Shown in pieces: positions 8,268 through 16,512 of a stretch of DNA of 64,000 nucleotides. Both the position numbers and the translations under genes were made by a program. Position 1 is the first letter of the stretch, and the number at the start of each line of letters is the position of its first letter. Source of the DNA: Gordonia sediminis (GTDB taxonomy: Bacteria > Actinomycetota > Actinomycetes > Mycobacteriales > Mycobacteriaceae); NCBI GenBank assembly GCA_004193205.1, contig RZUM01000006.1, positions 62,001 through 126,000 of the forward strand, in the 5' to 3' direction. A model generated the notes under the pieces. That model had not been told where the DNA came from. It ran no database searches and saw only the letters and a list, made by a program, of their open reading frames with translations.

Positions 8268-9662
8268 ATGAACGCTCAGAACTCCATCGACACAGGCTCT
8301 CTCCACGGTATGGACCGGAGCAATCGGTATGCGGCTGGCGCCGCACTGCGAGCAGAGGTTCCCCTGGACCAGCACGCCGAGGTACCACGCGAATCCGATC
8401 GGCCGGATCCGGTGGACCTGCTGGCGAAGCAGGATGCGAACCGGGTGCCCGAACTCGTCCCGATCCGACACGGGCGGATGAGCGCCACCCCTTTCACTTT
8501 CTTCCGCGGTGCCGCGGGGGTGATGGCTTCCGACCTGTCGCGCGAGCCGGACTCGGGTCTGCGGGTCCAGTTGTGTGGCGACGCCCACCTATCGAACTTC
8601 GGGTTGTTCAACGGTCCCGATCGGCGCTTGGTGTTCGATCTCAATGACTTCGACGAGACGCTCCCCGGCCCGTTCGAATGGGACCTCAAGCGCCTCGCGT
8701 CCAGCGTGACCGTGGCCGGGCGCAACAACGGACTCAAAGCGGCCGGCATCAAGGCAGCCACGGGGGCGGCCGTGTCCGGGTACCGCGAGGTGCTCGCCGA
8801 CATCTCCCACCAGGACCCCCTGTCGATCCACTACTACCGCATCGAGATGGATGCGGTGATCGAGGGAACGCACGGCAAGAACCTGGGACAGGTCGAGAAG
8901 GCGACACGGAAGGCGCTCGGCCGTACCAGTCTGCGAGCGTTCGACAAGCTGACCGAGACGATCGACGGCAAACGGCGGATCGTCGACGACCCTCCGCGGG
9001 TGTTCCACTTCGACGTGGCAGACGAGGATGAGCAACAGGTCGACGACTTCTTCCGCGCCTACCTGTCCACCCTGCCGCTCAACCGCCGCGAACTGCTGGA
9101 GAGGTACGACCTGGTCGACCTCGCGGCCAAGGTCGTCGGCGTCGGGAGCGTCGGCACGCGGTGCCTCATCGTACTACTGGAAACCGGTGATGGAGAGCCG
9201 CTGTTTCTCCAGTTCAAGGAGGCGACGACGTCCGTGCTCGAGACCTACCTCGGGGCGAGCCGGTTCGCCGAGGCCGGCGAACGTGTCGTTCAGGGACAGC
9301 GGCTCATGCAGGCGACGGGCGACGTTTTCCTCGGGTGGGCCCGCTTCACCTCCCCCCGGAGAGACCGACCGGTCGACTTCTACTTCCGCCAGCTGTGGGA
9401 CGGCAAGGGATCTCTGGTCGTGGAAGAGATGGGCGAGAAGCTCCTCGGCCGGTACGCCCACATGTGCGGTGCGACGTTGGCGTTGGCCCACGCACGCAGC
9501 GGCGACGCCGCGTCGATCCAGGGCTACCTCGGCGACGACGACACCTTCGACCACGCCATCATCGAGTTCGCCTCGGCCTATGCCGACATCACCGAACGAG
9601 ACCACGCGGCACACCTCGCCGCGATCGCGGCAGGTCGCGTCGATGCTGAGAGCGACGTGTGA
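8268..9662 (+). CDS. DUF2252 family protein (putative kinase-like/aminoglycoside-phosphotransferase fold)
   Basis: A 464-residue DUF2252 protein. Typical family features are the N-terminal RHGRMSATPFTFFRGAA, then LCGDAHLSNFGLF (a GDxHxxN motif as in kinase-like catalytic loops) followed by VFDLNDFDETLPGPFEWDLKR (metal-binding DFD-like segment). Later FLQFKEATTSVLE and YLGD motifs complete the pattern. The fold relates to aminoglycoside phosphotransferase/protein kinase-like enzymes, but the reaction is not known. Start ATG 8268 is chosen for its GAGGGG site and because ATG 8238 overlaps the operator. Shared operators suggest co-regulation with the HAD/metallophosphatase operon by the TetR protein at 9821-10429. 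Confidence 0.85.
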   Translation: MNAQNSIDTGSLHGMDRSNRYAAGAALRAEVPLDQHAEVPRESDRPDPVDLLAKQDANRVPELVPIRHGRMSATPFTFFRGAAGVMASDLSREPDSGLRVQLCGDAHLSNFGLFNGPDRRLVFDLNDFDETLPGPFEWDLKRLASSVTVAGRNNGLKAAGIKAATGAAVSGYREVLADISHQDPLSIHYYRIEMDAVIEGTHGKNLGQVEKATRKALGRTSLRAFDKLTETIDGKRRIVDDPPRVFHFDVADEDEQQVDDFFRAYLSTLPLNRRELLERYDLVDLAAKVVGVGSVGTRCLIVLLETGDGEPLFLQFKEATTSVLETYLGASRFAEAGERVVQGQRLMQATGDVFLGWARFTSPRRDRPVDFYFRQLWDGKGSLVVEEMGEKLLGRYAHMCGATLALAHARSGDAASIQGYLGDDDTFDHAIIEFASAYADITERDHAAHLAAIAAGRVDAESDV

Positions 9663-9820
9663 CCGGGACGGCAGGACCGCGGGCCCGACGACGGGGATGA
9701 GGCTTTGGCGCGCTGAGTTATTGCGCCAGGTGACAGCGCTTCCGGCCGGGGTGTGGCCGATGTGGCGCCCAATGCTGTGGGGTCACACTGTCCGGCGCCG
9801 GAGACACATACGGTGTCAGT

Positions 9821-10429
9821 GTGAGTGACGGTCCGTCCCCGAGCGATCAGCAGCGCGAGCAGATCGTCTCTGCCACGGCGGACCTGTTGCGACAGGAAGG
9901 CCCCGCTGGGCTGAACGTGCGGGCGGTCATGAGCCGAGCCGAGGTGTCACGTACCGCGTTCTACCGCCAGTTCTCTGATGTTGCCGACGTCGTCGGTGAG
10001 CTTCTCGAGCGCGTGCTCACCGACGTGGCGGGCGGCGCCTCCCGCTGGCTCACAGACGTGACCGCCGTCGGCTCGCCCGCCGTCGTGACCGAGAATGCCG
10101 CCCTATCGGCGAGCAACCTGCTGCCGCACGCAGAGCTTCTCTGCGCCATTGCCGACGCAGTGGGCCTCGACCCGGCGCTCCGCGAGAAGTGGGACGCCGC
10201 CCTGCAGAGGCGGATCGACGCCGTCGAGGCCGCGATTCGACGCGACCAGGCAGCAGGCGCGGTTCGCCCCGGCCTCGACGCCGCGGACACGGCGCGGGCG
10301 CTCACCGTGATGCACGAACGCATCGCTTTGCAGGTTTTAGGTCGCGACGGAGGGACCCCAGCCGATGTCGCACGCATCGTGGCGCCGGTCTGGAGCTCGG
10401 TCCTCTTCGGTGTCGACGCACCGACCTGA
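9821..10429 (+). CDS. TetR family regulator of the DUF2252/HAD/phosphoesterase locus
   Basis: A 202-residue TetR protein beginning at GTG 9821. The helix-turn-helix is LNVRAVMSRAEVSRTAFYRQF (about residues 29-48, with the recognition helix AEVSRTAFYRQF), followed by a helical domain with FxxxADVVGEL. It sits between two genes or operons preceded by the same TGTGACA-N3-TGTCACA dyad (8222-8238 and 10472-10488). A weaker related word (ggtcacactgtcc, 9781-9793) and ggtgtcagtgtgagtgac (9812-9829) occur at its own start, compatible with autoregulation. The intergenic stretch 9663-9820 holds nothing else that I can recognise. Ligand unknown. Confidence 0.85.
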   Translation: MSDGPSPSDQQREQIVSATADLLRQEGPAGLNVRAVMSRAEVSRTAFYRQFSDVADVVGELLERVLTDVAGGASRWLTDVTAVGSPAVVTENAALSASNLLPHAELLCAIADAVGLDPALREKWDAALQRRIDAVEAAIRRDQAAGAVRPGLDAADTARALTVMHERIALQVLGRDGGTPADVARIVAPVWSSVLFGVDAPT

Positions 10430-10471
10430 CCATGAACGAGCGTCGGTCGGCTCTGGTGCCCGGAGCCGCTC

Positions 10472-10488
10472 TGTGACACAGTGTCACT
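10472..10488. promoter_or_regulatory. Operator copy 2 (TGTGACA-cag-TGTCACT) upstream of HAD gene
   Basis: Dyad matching copy 1 at 13 of 14 arm positions; the inner 15 bp (GTGACAC-a-GTGTCAC) are fully symmetric. It is centred about 25 bp upstream of ATG 10505, in the position expected for a repressor blocking the promoter. Confidence 0.65.
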
Positions 10489-10504
10489 AACGACTGGAGG
10501 CGCG

Positions 10505-11419
10505 ATGGACACCGCATCCGTTCCCCTTCCGGGTTGGCGCGAAGGCGCCACCCGCCAGGCCATCCTCGACTACGTTGCGGCCGCCGATGACCCCGGTCAC
10601 GCCGGGTTCGTCCCAGTCCGCGACCGGGTTGCGGCGTTCGACAACGACGGCACTTTGTGGGTCGAGCAGCCACTGCCCCCACAGGGCCCCTTTCTGTTGG
10701 GCAAACTCGTCGAGCGGGTCCGTCTCGACCCGACGCTGGCGCAGAGAGAGCCTTACCGCTCCATCGTGGCCGGCGACCCGGAATTCTTCTCCGCGATGGC
10801 GCGCCAGGAGCCCTGGGCCATCGAGCGGTTCCTCGCCGGCATCGGCGAGGCGTGGGAAGGATGCACGCCCGAGGAGTACGAGGCCGACGTCCTCGCCTTC
10901 GTGGACACCCACCGCGACGACCGGTTCGGCCGGCGGTGTACCGAGCTGGTGTATCAGCCGATGCTCGAGCTCTTCGACCTGTTGAGCGCCCACGAGTGGC
11001 GGGTCTTCGTGTGCTCTGGCGGCGGCCGTGACTTCATGCGGGTCATCGCCGAGGAGACGTGGGGAATCCTGCAGGAGAACGTGATCGGCTCCTCACCCGA
11101 GTGGACCTATCGCGACGGGCAGCTGCGTCGGGAGAACGCGATGCGCGGCGAGCTCGCGCTTGGCCCAGGAAAACCCTCGCACATATTCGCGCGTACCGGC
11201 CGGCTGCCACGGTTCGCGTCGGGCAACGGGGACGTTGACATCGAGATGCTCGAGGTTGCCGCCCTCCGCCTCGTGATCGTCCACGACGACCCCGACCGCG
11301 AGTACGCCTACACGGCCGGCGCCGAGAGGCTCCTCGCTCGAGGTCGCGAGCACGGCTGGGCGATGGCGTCGATCAAGGACGACTGGAGCACCGTTTTCGT
11401 CGAAGGAGAAGAATCATGA
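10505..11419 (+). CDS. HAD superfamily phosphatase (SerB-like)
   Basis: A 304-residue HAD-family hydrolase. Motif I is AAFDNDGTLWVE (nucleophile and acid/base Asp near residue 43-45), motif II is VFVCSGGGRDFM, and the C-terminal part has FASGNGDVDIEML (motif IV-like) and VIVHDDPDREYAY. The long insert between motifs I and II forms a cap domain, so substrates are probably small phosphomonoesters. GGAGG lies 8 bp upstream of ATG 10505, preferred over GTG 10481 which lies inside the operator. The stop overlaps the start of the metallophosphoesterase by 4 bp (ATGA), indicating a two-gene operon. Both encoded enzymes are phosphatases, which hints at a shared phosphate-ester substrate. Confidence 0.85.
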   Translation: MDTASVPLPGWREGATRQAILDYVAAADDPGHAGFVPVRDRVAAFDNDGTLWVEQPLPPQGPFLLGKLVERVRLDPTLAQREPYRSIVAGDPEFFSAMARQEPWAIERFLAGIGEAWEGCTPEEYEADVLAFVDTHRDDRFGRRCTELVYQPMLELFDLLSAHEWRVFVCSGGGRDFMRVIAEETWGILQENVIGSSPEWTYRDGQLRRENAMRGELALGPGKPSHIFARTGRLPRFASGNGDVDIEMLEVAALRLVIVHDDPDREYAYTAGAERLLARGREHGWAMASIKDDWSTVFVEGEES

Positions 11420-12438
11420 CCGGTCACGACATCTTCCACATCGACCCCGACTCGAGGCCGTACACGCACCTGGACTTCAAGAACGACCCGGACGAGTTCC
11501 ACTTCGCCGTCCTCTCCGACAACGCCGGCTCCCCTCGCCCTGGCGTGCTCGCCGCCGGGCTGAAAATGGTCAACCTCCTCCGGCCGGAGTTCGTCGTCGG
11601 CCTGGGCGATCTCGTGGAGGGCTACACGACCCCTGAGGGCCACACCGCGACCGAGGACACCTACCGCGATTGGTGGGCCGAGGTCGATCGGGAGCTCGCG
11701 CAGCTCGACATGCCGTTCTTCTACCTGCCCGGGAACCACGACATCAACAACCCGCCATCGGTCGCGGTCTGGCGAGAGCGGCTTGGCGGGAGCAGGGAGT
11801 ACTACCACTTCCGGTACAAGGACACCCTCTTCCTCATGGTCAGCACGGAGGATCCGCCGAAGGACACTGATGCCCTGCGCGAGCACGACCCCGCCCAGGC
11901 CGAGCTCATCGACCGTGCATACGCCGATGTCAAGGCCGCGGTCGCCCGACGCGCGCCCTTCGCGGAGATCCTCGAGGTGCTGACACCTATCGAGACCTTT
12001 TGCGGGAGAATCAACATCAGCGAGGAACAGGTCGACTACTTCCGACGCGTACTCGAGGACAACCGAGATGTCCGCTGGACGTTCGTCCTCATGCACTCCC
12101 CGGCCTGGTGGACCGCCTCCGGCTTCCCCCAGGACCCCGGGAACTTCACCAAGATCGAGGATCTACTCAGCGACCGCCCCTACACGGTGTTCTCCGCGCA
12201 CACCCACCAGTACAAGTACATCGAGCGCAACGGCCGCGACTACATCATCACCGCCATGACCGGTGCGATGAACGTGCCACGGCTAGGGGCGATCGACCAC
12301 TTCGTGTGGGTGACGATGACCCACGACGGACCCGAGATCGCCAATATCCTCCTCAACGGGGTGCTCGACAAGCACGGGCCCGCCGAGGGCGACCTCACCG
12401 TCGAGCACGGCATGTATGAGGCCCACCCAGTCGGGTAG
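11416..12438 (+). CDS. Calcineurin-like metallophosphoesterase
   Basis: A 340-residue metallophosphatase, probably binuclear. Motifs are FAVLSDNAGS (degenerate DxH region with D but no His), VVGLGDLVEGY (GD), YLPGNHDINNP (GNHD), VLMHSPAWW and FSAHTHQYKYIE (GHTH-like). No signal peptide is evident, so it is cytoplasmic. The first metal-binding His is replaced (SDNAG instead of SDxH), a pattern seen in some family branches. It overlaps the HAD gene by ATGA and is therefore co-translated. The roughly 196 bp between its end and the NUDIX gene contain no recognisable feature. Confidence 0.85.
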   Translation: MTGHDIFHIDPDSRPYTHLDFKNDPDEFHFAVLSDNAGSPRPGVLAAGLKMVNLLRPEFVVGLGDLVEGYTTPEGHTATEDTYRDWWAEVDRELAQLDMPFFYLPGNHDINNPPSVAVWRERLGGSREYYHFRYKDTLFLMVSTEDPPKDTDALREHDPAQAELIDRAYADVKAAVARRAPFAEILEVLTPIETFCGRINISEEQVDYFRRVLEDNRDVRWTFVLMHSPAWWTASGFPQDPGNFTKIEDLLSDRPYTVFSAHTHQYKYIERNGRDYIITAMTGAMNVPRLGAIDHFVWVTMTHDGPEIANILLNGVLDKHGPAEGDLTVEHGMYEAHPVG

Positions 12439-12634
12439 CCAAACGCCTCCTCCTTCGTCGTCGCCGCGCGCACGTGACCGCCCGTAGCCGGGATGGTCGG
12501 TCCATCGCACTGCTCCCTTGAACAGTGCTCTTGAAGACCGGGCCTGACACCGGACGGGTCCGTCCTGAATCCGCGTCCGCGCCGACGGCAGGCACATGCC
12601 CGAAACCAGCATGAGGGCCTATGACCGCGAGCGC

Positions 12635-13033
12635 CTACGGCAGCAGACCGGCTCGTCGCAGATACCCGACGAGACCGGTCGTGGTGTCGACGTCGGGCAA
12701 CTCGGCCGCGGCGTACCAGCGGGCATCAGCGGCGTCGGTGCCCGCCGCGAGCTGACCCGAGCGTACCGAGACGTAGTAGTCGTGGACCTCGAACACGTCG
12801 CCGCGCCCGGTCGGGATGTCGACGACCCAGGCCCGGTCCCCGACCTCGACGACGAGCCCGGTCTCCTCCCAAACCTCGCGAATCACGGCCTCGGCCAGGG
12901 TTTCTCCGGGCTCGACCTTGCCGCCGGGCACCGTCCACCGCCCGGCCTGCGGTTCGTTGCGCCGCTGCACCAGCAAGAACCGCCCCTGTTCGTCGCGGAT
13001 GATCGCCCCCACCGCCTGGATGCGGCGCGTCAT
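12635..13033 (-). CDS. NUDIX hydrolase
   Basis: A 132-residue NUDIX enzyme with the signature GGKVEPGETLAEAVIREVWEE (about residues 37-58), preceded by LLVQRRNEPQAGRWTVPGG, the layout of MutT/ADP-ribose-type pyrophosphatases acting on nucleoside diphosphate derivatives. The ATG overlaps the stop of the upstream carboxyltransferase gene by 4 bp, so the two are translationally coupled. One idea is that it removes CoA- or nucleotide-type by-products linked to the AccD3-like enzyme; nothing in the sequence fixes the substrate. Confidence 0.88.
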   Translation of the reverse strand: MTRRIQAVGAIIRDEQGRFLLVQRRNEPQAGRWTVPGGKVEPGETLAEAVIREVWEETGLVVEVGDRAWVVDIPTGRGDVFEVHDYYVSVRSGQLAAGTDAADARWYAAAELPDVDTTTGLVGYLRRAGLLP

Positions 13034-14469
13034 CGCGGTCCCACCACCCGCGCTCGGTGATCGCCGGACACCTGGGCGTCGAGCTGTTCGACGATGCAGG
13101 CGGTGAGTCCGTCGAGACCGTCCCGCGCGAGATCGATCACGACGTCCACCGCGCCCCGGTCGGCGAGTTCGCGGGCGAGAATCCCCTGCCGACCGGCCAT
13201 CTGAGCCGCGTGGTCGGTATCGCGGTACACGATCACGCTGGCGCCCTCGGGCGGCAGCGGTGACAGCCAGGCATCCGATGCGGCGACGACGCGGTCGGCC
13301 GGGAACAATGCGAGTGCCGCCCCGCCGCCGCCCTGCCCGAGCAGCACCGACACCGTCCTTGTCGGGGATTCGAGGAGTTCTGCTGTGCAGCAGGAGATTT
13401 CACCGGCGATGCCGCCGGATTCGGCGGCCTCCGACAGTTCGGCGCCCGGAGTGTCGATGACAGTGACCAGCGGTAACCGCAGCCCGGCCGCCAGCGAGAT
13501 CGCCCGACGACACCGACGCAGATCGCTGGGACCGATCAGACGGCCCGAGGCCTGCACGAGCCGGTCGTGGCCGACCAACACCACCGGGTGCCCGCCGAAT
13601 CGGGCGAACCCCAACCAGACCGGCCCGTCGTCGCAGATCGTCACCGTCTCGACCCGGTCCAAAAGCTCGCGCAGACCCACCCGGCCCGGCGTCCGTGTGG
13701 CCGTCACCGCATCCCAGGCCGTCGGTGCGTTCTCCGCGGCCGCGCCCAGCGGCGTCCACGCGGATGATCCCGCATCGGGCCGGACATGCAAGAGCGACAG
13801 TGCCTTTGACACCGTCGCGGCGAGTTCCGCCGCTCCGACCACGGCGTCGACCAGCCCATGACGATGCAGATTCTCCGAGGTCTGCACTCCCTCCGGCATC
13901 GCGTCACCCGTGAGCGCCTCGACGACCCGCGGGCCGAGGAAACCCACCAGCGCACCGGGTTGGGCCCAGGTGATGTGCCCCTGTGACCCCCACGAGGCGA
14001 ACACTCCTCCGGTGGTGGGATGACGGAGGTAGACCAGATACGGAAGACCCGACGCCTTGTGCCGATTGACCGCCGCGGCGATTGCGGTCATCTGCAGGAA
14101 CGCCGACGTGCCTTCCTGCATGCGGGTCCCACCCGACGACGGCAGCGCCACCACCGCCAGCCTCTCCGACGTCGCCCGCTGCACCGCGCCGACGACACGC
14201 GCGCCGGCATCACGCCCGATCGATCCGGCCAGGAACCGGAACTCGCTGACCACCAGCGCAACCCGGATGCCGCCGACCAGGCCGGCACCGGTGATCACCG
14301 ATTCGTCGACCCCGCTCCGTTCGGTTGCCCGCGCCAATGCGGCGGCGTAGTCGGGGTCGAGTCCGGCCCGTTCGGGATCGGTGTCCCAAGGCTCCCAACT
14401 GCCCTCGTCGACCAGGTCGTCTATCCACTGACGCGCCGTGCGGTACTCAGGATCAGCCACGCACTCCAC
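13030..14469 (-). CDS. accD3: Acetyl-CoA carboxylase-type carboxyltransferase (AccD3-like, fused beta/alpha halves)
   Basis: A 479-residue protein resembling mycobacterial AccD3 (Rv0904c). The N-terminal half is beta-like, with VALPSSGGTRMQEGTSAFLQM and LRHPTTGGVFASWGSQGH. The C-terminal half is alpha-like, with FARFGGHPVVLVGHDR, VTVIDTPGAELSEAAE and VLLGQGGGGAALALFPADRV. This is the bacterial AccDA fused arrangement without the N-terminal zinc ribbon. Its exact acyl-CoA is uncertain; AccD3 has no firmly assigned role. It is co-transcribed with the NUDIX gene (4-bp overlap) and is divergent from the SRPBCC gene at 14583. Confidence 0.8.
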   Translation of the reverse strand: MECVADPEYRTARQWIDDLVDEGSWEPWDTDPERAGLDPDYAAALARATERSGVDESVITGAGLVGGIRVALVVSEFRFLAGSIGRDAGARVVGAVQRATSERLAVVALPSSGGTRMQEGTSAFLQMTAIAAAVNRHKASGLPYLVYLRHPTTGGVFASWGSQGHITWAQPGALVGFLGPRVVEALTGDAMPEGVQTSENLHRHGLVDAVVGAAELAATVSKALSLLHVRPDAGSSAWTPLGAAAENAPTAWDAVTATRTPGRVGLRELLDRVETVTICDDGPVWLGFARFGGHPVVLVGHDRLVQASGRLIGPSDLRRCRRAISLAAGLRLPLVTVIDTPGAELSEAAESGGIAGEISCCTAELLESPTRTVSVLLGQGGGGAALALFPADRVVAASDAWLSPLPPEGASVIVYRDTDHAAQMAGRQGILARELADRGAVDVVIDLARDGLDGLTACIVEQLDAQVSGDHRARVVGPR

Positions 14470-14582
14470 CGTAATCCGTGCGTGCCACGCGCTGGCCGAT
14501 ACGGTGAATCACCGTGCAGCGATGACTCGGGCGGGGTGCGGCGGTCATACTTCATACCAACACCTGGAGAAAGTAGGTCGTC

Positions 14583-15044
14583 ATGGCCGGTTACACCGTG
14601 CAACGGACCCAGACCATCGGGGCGGCACCGGAGCGGATCTTTCCGCTCCTCGTCGATCTCCACCAGTGGCGGCAGTGGTCGCCCTGGGAGGACCTCGATC
14701 CCGATCTCCAGCGGGAGTACACCGGCGCCGAGCGCGGTGTCGGCGCGAAATACGCGTGGTCAGGAAACCGCAAGGCCGGCAAGGGCACGATGGAGGTCGC
14801 CGAGGTCTCCGAGCCCGAAAGGGTTGCGGTGAAGGTGACGTTCGAGAAGCCGATGAAGTCCTCGAGCACCAGCGTCCTCACGCTCGAACCCCAGGGCGAC
14901 GCAACGACCGTGACGTGGACGATGACCGGTCCGCATTCGCTGTTCAGCCGCGTCGCAGCGCCACTCGGGCTGATGGACAGGTTCATCGGCAAAGACTTCG
15001 AGAAGGGCCTGACCACGCTGAAAGCGGTGTGCGAGAAGCCTTGA
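14583..15044 (+). CDS. SRPBCC family protein (polyketide cyclase/START-like)
   Basis: A 153-residue single-domain SRPBCC protein. The N-terminal strand and helix ERIFPLLVDLHQWRQWSPWE is the family hallmark, followed by GVGAKYAWSGN and TWTMTGPHSLFSR and a C-terminal long helix DRFIGKDFEKGLTTLK. Ligand binding to a hydrophobic cavity is expected; no enzyme function can be assigned. GAAAGTAGG upstream of ATG 14583 (about 7 bp) supports the start. The gene stands alone, convergent with the RDD protein gene. Confidence 0.82.
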   Translation: MAGYTVQRTQTIGAAPERIFPLLVDLHQWRQWSPWEDLDPDLQREYTGAERGVGAKYAWSGNRKAGKGTMEVAEVSEPERVAVKVTFEKPMKSSSTSVLTLEPQGDATTVTWTMTGPHSLFSRVAAPLGLMDRFIGKDFEKGLTTLKAVCEKP

Positions 15045-15070
15045 CCGGCCCGGGGCACCACGGCGGAAAG

Positions 15071-15532
15071 TCAGCGCGAGTACACCACGCGGGTGCCGAG
15101 CAGGATGTCCTGGATGGATCGCCGACGCAGGTCGAGGGCGACCCAGAACAACCCGATGGCGAAGAAGGTGTAGAGCACCGCCCGGATCAGGGCCACGGCC
15201 GGTCGCATCCGGTCACGCTTTCGGCCCTTGACTCGTAACCCCATCACGACACACCCCGCGGTGCGCCCGGAGATCGCCCAGCACGCCGTGTTGTATGCGA
15301 TGGACACGAGGACGAAAGCGGCCGTGGTGAACACGAGGCCGGGTTTCGGGATGTTGAGGTCGGCTCCCCTGATGACCATCTGCGCCAGCGCCAGGCCGGC
15401 GTAGCCGGCACCGAGCATCAGCCAGACCGTGACGAGGTCGACCATCGCCGCGATTCCCCGGCTGACAATGCCCGCGGTCTTCTCGCTGTCGTGGATGAGG
15501 TGGTGATCGGCGTCCGGGCGACCGTCAGTCAT
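15071..15532 (-). CDS. RDD family membrane protein
   Basis: A 153-residue RDD protein. It begins SRGIAAMVDLVTVWLML (the Arg-Asp helix: R in GSRGIAA and D in MVDL) and has a second and third membrane segment around residues 65-85 and 110-130. The final segment VALDLRRRSIQDILLGTRVVY is the conserved family C-terminus. Function is not established; often transport or ion-exchange related. ATG 15532 overlaps the stop of the upstream repeat protein by 8 bp, so they form an operon; an upstream start at 15574 would lie deep in that gene. Confidence 0.85.
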   Translation of the reverse strand: MTDGRPDADHHLIHDSEKTAGIVSRGIAAMVDLVTVWLMLGAGYAGLALAQMVIRGADLNIPKPGLVFTTAAFVLVSIAYNTACWAISGRTAGCVVMGLRVKGRKRDRMRPAVALIRAVLYTFFAIGLFWVALDLRRRSIQDILLGTRVVYSR

Positions 15533-16361
15533 GTGTGTCACCGGGCTTCTCCTCGGAGCGACGATGCAGGACACGACTGACGAGGTGGGCGACGGCGTCG
15601 TCGGCGCGTTCGCCGCTGGACCGGACGTCGGTCATCACGTCCGCGGTCACCGATGTGCTCGCCTCACGGATGATCTCGGTGAGGTCCACCCCGTCGATCA
15701 CGTCGTTGGCGATCGCGATCAGATCCACCCGGGCAAGGATCGCGTCGACGTCGACCCGCTCGACGATGGCACCGATGTCGATCCCCTTGGCGATCTCGTC
15801 GAGGTTCACGCTGTCGCGGATCACCGCGTTGATGTCCACCCGCTCACGGATGATCGCGTTCAGATCGACGCGGGCCAGGATGGCGTCGATGTCGAGATCG
15901 GCGGCGATGGCATCGAGGTCCACGTCGTCACGCACCACGGAGGTGATGTCGAGGTGGCCCACGATCTCGGTGACGACGCGGGAGATCAGGTCAAAGGCGC
16001 TCTCGACAGCCACCGGCCCGACGTCGGTCAACAGCCGCTCCCCTTCGGCGGAGAGCCGATCGGCACCGGCCCGGGCCAGCGGTCCGACGAGGGGCAGTCG
16101 CATCACACGCCTCGCCCCCGCCCGTGCCAGCTGACCGCCGACGACGGCTGCTTTGCCCACCAGCGCGACGGCCCCGACGGCCAGCGCCACCTCGCGCGGC
16201 ACCGGACCGCCGAACACGTCACCGCTGAGCAGCGGCGCGTCACCGTCACCAGGCGAAGGAACCATCTCCCCACTCCGCTGCTCCGGGATCATCTCTGCGC
16301 TCCGCGGGCCCGGGGTCGTTTCCCCACTCCGCGGCGCAGTGACGCCACTGTCATCGTCCAC
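15525..16361 (-). CDS. Unrecognised protein with short Asp/Ile tandem repeat
   Basis: A 278-residue protein I cannot assign to a family. The N-terminal 50 residues are rich in Pro, Ser and repeated RSxEM words. A hydrophobic stretch follows (EVALAVGAVALVGKAAVVGG). From about residue 140 to 235 comes a run of about nine units of 9-11 residues with the pattern [D/R]-V-D-[L/I/V]-[D/N]-A-I-[hydrophobic]-A/R, such as VDLDAIAA, LDIDAILA, VDLNAIIR, VDVDAILA. This periodicity would give an amphipathic helical or solenoid array with a regular Asp row. Translational coupling to the RDD membrane protein suggests it acts at the membrane with it. Confidence 0.7.
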   Translation of the reverse strand: MDDDSGVTAPRSGETTPGPRSAEMIPEQRSGEMVPSPGDGDAPLLSGDVFGGPVPREVALAVGAVALVGKAAVVGGQLARAGARRVMRLPLVGPLARAGADRLSAEGERLLTDVGPVAVESAFDLISRVVTEIVGHLDITSVVRDDVDLDAIAADLDIDAILARVDLNAIIRERVDINAVIRDSVNLDEIAKGIDIGAIVERVDVDAILARVDLIAIANDVIDGVDLTEIIREASTSVTADVMTDVRSSGERADDAVAHLVSRVLHRRSEEKPGDTHD

Positions 16362-16450
16362 GGTTGAATACTAGTTCTCCGTTGAGGTCTCGCGTCGGTT
16401 CCGGGCACACCTATCCGCCGACACCGTGATGGTGGCCACCAAAGACCGCA

Positions 16451-16485
16451 GCAGCCCGCCGCGACACGAGGTCGCGACGGGCTGC
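16451..16485 (-). terminator. Terminator hairpin after sucCD
   Basis: Inverted repeat with 15-bp arms GCAGCCCGCCGCGAC and GTCGCGACGGGCTGC (one G-T type mismatch) and a 5-nt loop, 28 bp past the sucD stop on the minus strand. Some T residues follow on that strand but no strong U tract, as usual for actinobacterial terminators. The rest of 16362-16512 holds nothing recognisable. Confidence 0.7.
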
Positions 16486-16512
16486 CATGCCAGAAAGGAT
16501 CCGAACCGCAGA

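Noticed and set aside
8222-12438. Phage-defence system from the DUF2252/HAD/phosphoesterase set.
   Set aside because: No nuclease, no NTP-sensing or membrane effector, no known defence domain; ordinary phosphatase folds explain it better.
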